From Dastarcus helophoroides (lineage: Eukaryota; Arthropoda; Insecta; Coleoptera; Bothrideridae), in the NCBI GenBank assembly GCA_028583605.1, contig CM053331.1, positions 15,236,857-15,300,856 on the forward strand: a stretch of 64,000 nucleotides of DNA, given 5' to 3'. Position numbers and translations under genes: made by a program. Under the pieces are notes generated by a model. It did no database searches. It worked only from the letters and a program-made list of their open reading frames with translations, and was not told where the DNA came from. This document shows, one piece after another, positions 58,717-64,000 of this stretch; the stretch's first letter is position 1; each line of letters opens with the position of its first letter.

Positions 58717-59233
58717 ACAGGATGACTCATTGTGCAGTATCAAAAAGCCTTCACACTTTTTCTTAATCAAAAAATGCATTTTTAAATGGGGAACAATTTA
58801 CATGTTACAATACCAAATAGAAAATATGTAACATTTTCACAAAATTGATGAATATATTAGAAAAATCATTTTTAAATGATTTTTATTGTAATATTTTCTT
58901 TTTTTTGGAACTGCGTCCTTGGTTATCTTCAAAAATTGAAATACAAAACTTGTCCCCTGAAACCAAGAAAGATTAAAAAACACAACAAAGGTTTGCTCTA
59001 ATGCGTTTTGACAGCCAAGCTATCTTCTTCAGAAAGATGATAGCTTGGCTGTCAAAACGCTTTAGAGCAACCTTTGTTGTGTTTTTTAATCTTTCTTGGT
59101 TTCAGGGAACAAGTTTTGTATTTCAATTATTTTAATAAAGATTAAGTAAACAAGCTTTACAGTGGCCTAAAATGGGTGTTTTCATAAAAAAAATGCTAAT
59201 GCTTTGTAGTACTCCGAAATAAGTCACCCTGTA
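58717..59233. mobile_element. Small TIR element, TA-flanked, host of copy B
   Basis: The left end ACAGGATGACTCATT and the inverse of the right end, ACAGGGTGACTTATT, match at 13 of 15. TA lies outside CAGG/CCTG at both ends (58716-58717 and 59232-59233). The palindromic retroposon at 58894-59126 lies inside it, making this the older of the two. Confidence 0.6.
58894..59126 (-). mobile_element. Palindromic retroposon, copy B, 11-bp TSD
   Basis: TTATTGTAATA at 58883-58893 and TTATTTTAATA at 59127-59137 form an 11-bp duplication with one mismatch. The left edge is a T-rich run (A-tail on the minus strand, TTTTCTTTTTTTT on plus). GGAACTGCGTCCTTGGTTAT and CTTCAAAAA follow, then two ~97-bp inverted arms that are nearly perfect complements, meeting near 59030. 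The arms contain AACACAACAAAGG, GCGTTTTGACAGCCAAGCTA and GAAACCAAGAAAGATTAAAA. No coding frame. Confidence 0.85.
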
Positions 59234-59234
59234 T

Positions 59235-60600
59235 ATGAACGAATAGGTCCAGTTTATAGGCCACCACGGTCCATTTAATGGCCATATAATGTTTTCTATG
59301 AAATCGTCTTGGCGTCTCATATTGTAAAACCAATATCGGTTTGTCACTTTTTATTTTTAATTTTCAATCAATTTTTAAAAAAATTGCACCGTTGTACTTG
59401 TAATGGAAAGGGCTTTAAAATGATATATTACAAGTGGGTAGTTTCATTTGAAATTTTAAAGTGGAGCTTAATAAATGTTTGGGAGATGAACATATCAGAT
59501 TGGCTTGATGGCCCCCTCAAGAATATAAATCGACGTGTCTCAGCGAATTCTAAAATATTTCTCGGATTTCAAATTATAAGTGTCTGGGGTCTGGGAGATC
59601 CTGAATAACACTGCAATCTAAATTCTTCATATTTGTGGTAGATAGATAAGTAATTGTAATTACTAATTAGATGTCAGCGGCGATTACACAGTTCAACATA
59701 CAGGAAAAAATATATAAATTCACGTAAAAATCTGGCAAGATTACTGGATGAAACACCACCTGCCAGTCCAGGTAGTTGCAGAACTTGGTTTGAGAAGAAG
59801 TAATGTTAATAAAGAAACTGTTCTGAGTTCAAAATGTCCCTCAATAATGCGTTTTGAAGTTGGTGCAGCAGAAATGAATAAAAGGTATAATTTAATTACA
59901 AAATCTAGTTGAGTTTCTACTTTCCGTGGTACTCAAAAAATAAGACAAAAAAAATAATTTGATAAAATTACCTTTGCAAAATATCCGGCAACAGATTAAA
60001 GAAAGAGTCTAAGACTTTTGATGACGAGATTTCATATTCTGAGCAGAAAGAGAAGACAAGCCTTCCTGACGATAGTATAGATAGTGACAAATAGTAGTAG
60101 TGAAAATTCCTTGCTAGATATTTAGACAAAAAGTTCGTTTTCTGAAAGCGTAGATCTTATTTGAATTCATTTTTAAAGAAAGTATTAAAGAAAGGCAAAC
60201 TATGAACATAGAAGTAGGAACAGAAAGATATTTAGTAATTAACCATTAATAAGTGACGCGGAGATATTTTTGTACATTTGCCACGCTCAGAGAAAATGAT
60301 CTGAAAAACAATCTTGCGCGCACAATTTAGAGAGAAAACGATAAATGAAAAGTACGATAAGAAGACTGTAAAAATAAATAAAATAAAACTACTCAAGGGA
60401 AATTTGAAAAATCATTAAAATGGAGACTCAGATTTTTAAGATATTTTCACAGGCGACCACCTGTGCAGAAATACGGTAAGTTTTTTAAAAGAAAAACATA
60501 GTTTCTTTTGTTCCCTTTTTTAGGCAATTACAATGCCTGGGGCTATAGACGGTTAAACTATAATATAAAGGCAATCGTGATTAAAAAATGTTGTCAAAAG
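59235..60600. other. No gene recognised
   Basis: Near 59750-60100 some frames look protein-like (LDETPPASPGS, KESKTFDDEISYSEQ), but with stops and no family I can name. Otherwise AT-rich. Confidence 0.35.
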
Positions 60601-60614
60601 TGGAGAATCTGAAG

Positions 60615-60985
60615 TAAAAATTCAAGGTCAATGAACAAATAATCGAGAAAAACCCAAAACAATCGACAAAAATATCGTAACTTTTATCGGTTTTTTGGGT
60701 TTTTCCCGATTACTTGTCTATTGACCCTCAATTTTAATTTTAGATTTCTTTCGGCGGAAAAAAGTACCAAGAAAATCATAGTTTTGGTCCCCAGCAAACA
60801 CTACTTTTTCTTGTGAAGTTGTGCACATGTCAAAAACAAAAAATAAGTGGAGTGTGATGGGGCCCGGCTATATTTTTCTTTATTATTTGCCCATTGACCC
60901 CCAATTTTGACTTAAGATTCGTGTTTAGCCTGAAAAAAATACCCTAGAAAATAAAAGTCCAACCTCCAGCACATACCACTTCTTT
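60615..60985. repeat. Hairpin plus local duplication
   Basis: 60620-60665 and 60688-60732 pair in inverse (GAAAAACCCAAAA with TTTTTTGGGTTTTTC; GGTCAATGAACAAATAATCG with CGATTACTTGTCTATTGACC, one mismatch or so each). About 95 bp at 60715-60810 is repeated, diverged, at 60893-60985 (TATTGACCC(T/C)CAATTTT...AGATT). Unnamed family. Confidence 0.55.
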
Positions 60986-61535
60986 GTCAACCTGTGTAAT
61001 CATCAACGCAGAGCCAAAATTACAGAAGTTAGTAACACCAAATTTGGTCAGTAAATTCTTTGCATGGTACAGGTGAGCAATAGTAGGGCAGGGGTAAATT
61101 TGAAGGTGTGCAGCATGTGCAACTGCATATGAGCTTTATTACTTAGGGGCCCCCACACACAATTGCAGACTTTTTTTTAGTAATAAAAAATATTGTAGAT
61201 CAGATGAAAGCTTTTAAAATTATTGTTACCATATATGTAGAACAGCTGCACAGGGACCTCCACAAAAAAATGAAGAGATTTACAGTAAACTTTTTTATTT
61301 TGCAAGGACTCTCGCCAGTATGTTGCACAGGACCCGAACCAATTTTAACCCGCCCTGAAGTGTATATTTTAAGAAATTCGTCGCTTTATCTGTTTTTAGA
61401 CTTAGAGGTAAAAAGTAGGCAAAATTTAGTTTCGCGTCCTTTTTATAAGCTAAAGTTTTGTGTTAATAATTTTTAAAAAGAATAGTTTGAGATACCTACC
61501 TGTTTGACCGAATTTAACAGTTAATAATGATTTTA

Positions 61536-61765
61536 ATGGAACGGACTGGTCCTTGGTTATCTTCAAAAATTGAAATACAAAACTTGTTCTTTGAAACCAA
61601 GAAAGATTAAATAAAACACAATAAAGGTTGCTCTAACGCGTTTTGATACCCAAGTATCATCTCTCTGAAGATGATAACTTGCCTATAGAAACGCGTCAGA
61701 GCAACCTTTTTTGTGTTTTTTTAATCTTTCTTGGTTTGAGGGGACAAGTTTTGTATTTCAATTTT
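61536..61765 (-). mobile_element. Palindromic retroposon, copy C, ~17-bp TSD
   Basis: AGTTAATAATGATTTTA (61519-61535) and AGTTAGTAATGAGTTTTA (61766-61783) flank it. The same unique tail (TGGAACGGACTGGTCCTTGG on plus), the same two inverted arms and the same overall length as copy B are seen. The A-tail is only a base or two here. Three copies with different duplication lengths and sequences support movement through RNA. Confidence 0.85.
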
Positions 61766-62027
61766 AGTTAGTAATGAGTTTTATCACCCAGAATGTTGCG
61801 TAAATAACCTACGAAAGAAATAACTTAATACATATTTAGCTCCGTTTAACAATTCAACCTACAAGCGGGTAAAAAGGAGTACCACAATTTGTATGAGCTA
61901 TGATAAAAATATTTAATCTATAAGAGGACAAACAATGGCAAGGTAGTGGCACCAATACTTGACGTTATAAGCAACACTTTAATATAGAATTTAAAGTAAA
62001 AAGCAAATTTATAAAAATTAAAGAGAT

Positions 62028-62116
62028 CTCTCTGAGGGTGATAGCTTGGCTATCGAAATGTGTTAGAGAAACCTTTGTTGTGTTTTTTAAGCTTTCTTGG
62101 TTTCAGGGTACAAGAT
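62028..62116 (+). repeat. Half-unit of the palindromic retroposon family
   Basis: A single arm only: GATAGCTTGGCTATCGAAAT, then AACCTTTGTTGTGTTTTTTA and TTTCTTGGTTTCAGGG. There is no tail, second arm or duplication, so it is a truncated copy or a founder half. Confidence 0.7.
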
Positions 62117-62835
62117 AAATTTCAAATTATATATTTGCCCCACGAATGGAAATTTTAAAAAATCTTCAAAACTTTGAACAGAATTAACTAAATGAGTAAT
62201 GCATATGATGTCAAAATTTAAAGACGATTAACCACACCATATATTTATAAGATAATTGCAATTAAAAATGACATTATTTGTACATAAAGCATAGGAAAAG
62301 GGTGAGAAAATGGGTAATATATATTTTTATTTTTCATTGAAAGAGTTTTATGAAAAACCGGTATTAGATAGAATGTTATATTAAGAATAACTAAAAAAAA
62401 AATATTAAAAAATATTTACTTTACAGTTTTGATGAAAAATTAGAAAGAATCACAGGTTGAGGTGATTATTTTGAGTGGTGGCGATATTAAAATAATGCTG
62501 TCAACACAATGCGGCAACGCTGTAAGACCGGGGAAGAGAGCAGAATGACTGAGAGCAAAACATATCTCCAACTGAAAATGTCAAATTGCCGTTGGCAATT
62601 TTTTCATATAGGGTTGTAATTACGTAATAAACGAAGTGAGAAATGTTTCTAAAAGTCGACAACGTGCAAGTGGGAGGGAAATTGATTACGTGTTTTGTTA
62701 GATACTTATCCTTACAGCTATCAAAAATCATAACGTAGATCGGACTGTACAAGGCGCAAGACGATATAAGGTATGTGTGACATTGTCAAATATATATTCA
62801 GTATTTTTAATAGAGAAAATGAAATGTAACAGTTA

Positions 62836-62947
62836 CAGTCAGGTACAAAAAATAAAGCCTAATATCTTAGTTTATTGAAATGTATACAACATACACACCA
62901 GAAAACTAAGATATTAGGCTTAATTTTTTTGTTCTATAATAAAACTG
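62836..62947. mobile_element. 112-bp hairpin MITE, TA-flanked
   Basis: The left end CAGTCAGGTACAAAAAATAA and the inverse of the right end, CAGTTTTATTATAGAACAAA, lead into perfectly paired AAGCCTAATATCTTAGTTT arms around a ~29-base loop. TA lies at 62834-62835 and 62948-62949. CAGT ends with TA are typical of Tc1/mariner MITEs. The hairpin could give rise to small RNAs if transcribed. Confidence 0.65.
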
Positions 62948-64000
62948 TAACTGCTTTAAAATATCAAATGTTTAAAATATTTGTCACGTGCTGCTACCAT
63001 TATTATTTGTTTTTCGTTAAAAATTTTATTTACGCTTATCTTCAGTCTTCAGCGTTTTCAAAGATAGGGGAAGCGAGGCATAACCGGATACATAATTTTA
63101 ATACCCTAGAAAATATATTAAAAACCTGTTTATTAAGATGTATTTCTGCAACTGTAGACCAAATCCCAACCGAAAAATAATTTTTTATTTTAATAAAATA
63201 TTTAACAAAAAAATATTTTCTGAAATTTGGAAAAATCCGGTTTAGCTCCTACTCAAGCAAGATTGCATTTGTCATAAAGTTATAAGATAGTCTATCCATT
63301 GCACAAAAAATTAGAAACTAGATTTAGGTATAAGCAACATCATTTGCTGGACCTTTAAAAATGACCGGAGATTAGATAAGGAATCTAAAAGAATTGAGCC
63401 CAAATTACTAAGAAAAATTGTTTTCTGCTAGTGTATCTTCGATTTGTATGCAAATTTATATCTATTTTATCCATTAAACGGTGGATGTCAGTAATCGTTT
63501 TTAAATTCCATTGAAATCCGGTTTTACCCCGATATCCGGTTTTCCCCCTTCTGCCCCTATCTCCTTCAAATTTGTTTGTCTAAAAGAGTTAAAAATAATT
63601 TAATAATAATTTCCACTGAGTATGTGTTGTGCATTCTTGACGAAATCTTAAAACTTATTCCAACTGATTTGCGGTGGTATTTGATGCTTTTCTCTCTTTC
63701 AAAGCACTGCATCCTGAACAGGCCATAATTCCGAAATATGGGCTCGATTTACAGAAATATGTAAGTTATTTGCGACAATTGCGATGTGAGTGTGGTTGTC
63801 GGGTAAGTAGAAATGCATGTGTATAATTCCACATCGTGGCACTGAGCCGCTTACAGGGTAGAGAAATACGAGGATCGTAGATTTTATTTAATTGGAACAG
63901 CGTGCACTCAACTTGTTACTGTTTCACCATTTCATTGCCGTGTTTATGGTATCTCCAGGTTATATGTAATATTCAATATTGTGATTGGCTATTTATTGGA
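62948..64000. other. No gene recognised
   Basis: AT-rich, short frames only, no motif seen to the end of the window. Confidence 0.5.

Overview
The window looks like gene-poor, repeat-rich nuclear DNA of an insect. A beetle is a reasonable guess, but nothing here fixes the order. The DNA is very AT-rich, coding stretches are broken by short GT-AG introns, and nearly every recognisable protein belongs to an insect-type transposable element: P/THAP, Tc1, mariner, hAT, PIF/Harbinger, ISL2EU, Ty3/gypsy, RTE-like and jockey/CR1-like LINEs. I found no convincing host gene, tRNA, rRNA or CRISPR array.

Layout. 1-13 kb: a short hAT derivative with a perfect 8-bp target duplication (1351-2360), a Harbinger transposase fragment (6.2-6.4 kb), a seven-module tandem array (10.0-10.9 kb) and a Harbinger-like terminal-inverted-repeat (TIR) element (11.4-12.6 kb). 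14-20 kb: a foldback element carrying hammerhead-like cores (14.1-14.4 kb) and a decayed P-element/THAP9-type transposase on the minus strand (15.6-19.5 kb), split by a solo gypsy LTR (17.9-18.2 kb). 20.8-23.5 kb: a 2.6-kb foldback built of ~420-bp subrepeats. 25-32 kb: LINE endonuclease and reverse-transcriptase tail fragments, a dead mariner, and an internally deleted gypsy element with both LTRs and an ATAT duplication (29.8-31.7 kb). 33-39 kb: two foldback or TIR elements. 39.3-41.0 kb: a young Tc1-type transposon with inverted/direct repeats and a one-intron transposase carrying one frameshift. 41-46 kb: overlapping small repeats and LINE tails. 49.5-53.8 kb: a nearly complete two-gene ISL2EU-type transposon. 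54.0-55.1 kb: an internally deleted Harbinger element. 47-62 kb: at least three copies of a palindromic retroposon with A-tails and target duplications.

The ISL2EU-type element is the most complex unit. A SAP-SWIM-YqaJ nuclease gene (+) and a THAP-DDE transposase gene (-) converge between GAG...CTC inverted repeats flanked by AT dinucleotides. Each gene has only one or two disabling changes. Its insertion site is confirmed by a paralogous, unoccupied copy of the host repeat 1.5 kb further on.

Most elements are small, non-autonomous or broken, and lie on both strands, nested in each other. Boundaries given to the base rest on visible inverted repeats and target duplications; other boundaries are approximate. 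All family assignments were made by eye from motifs, without database searches.
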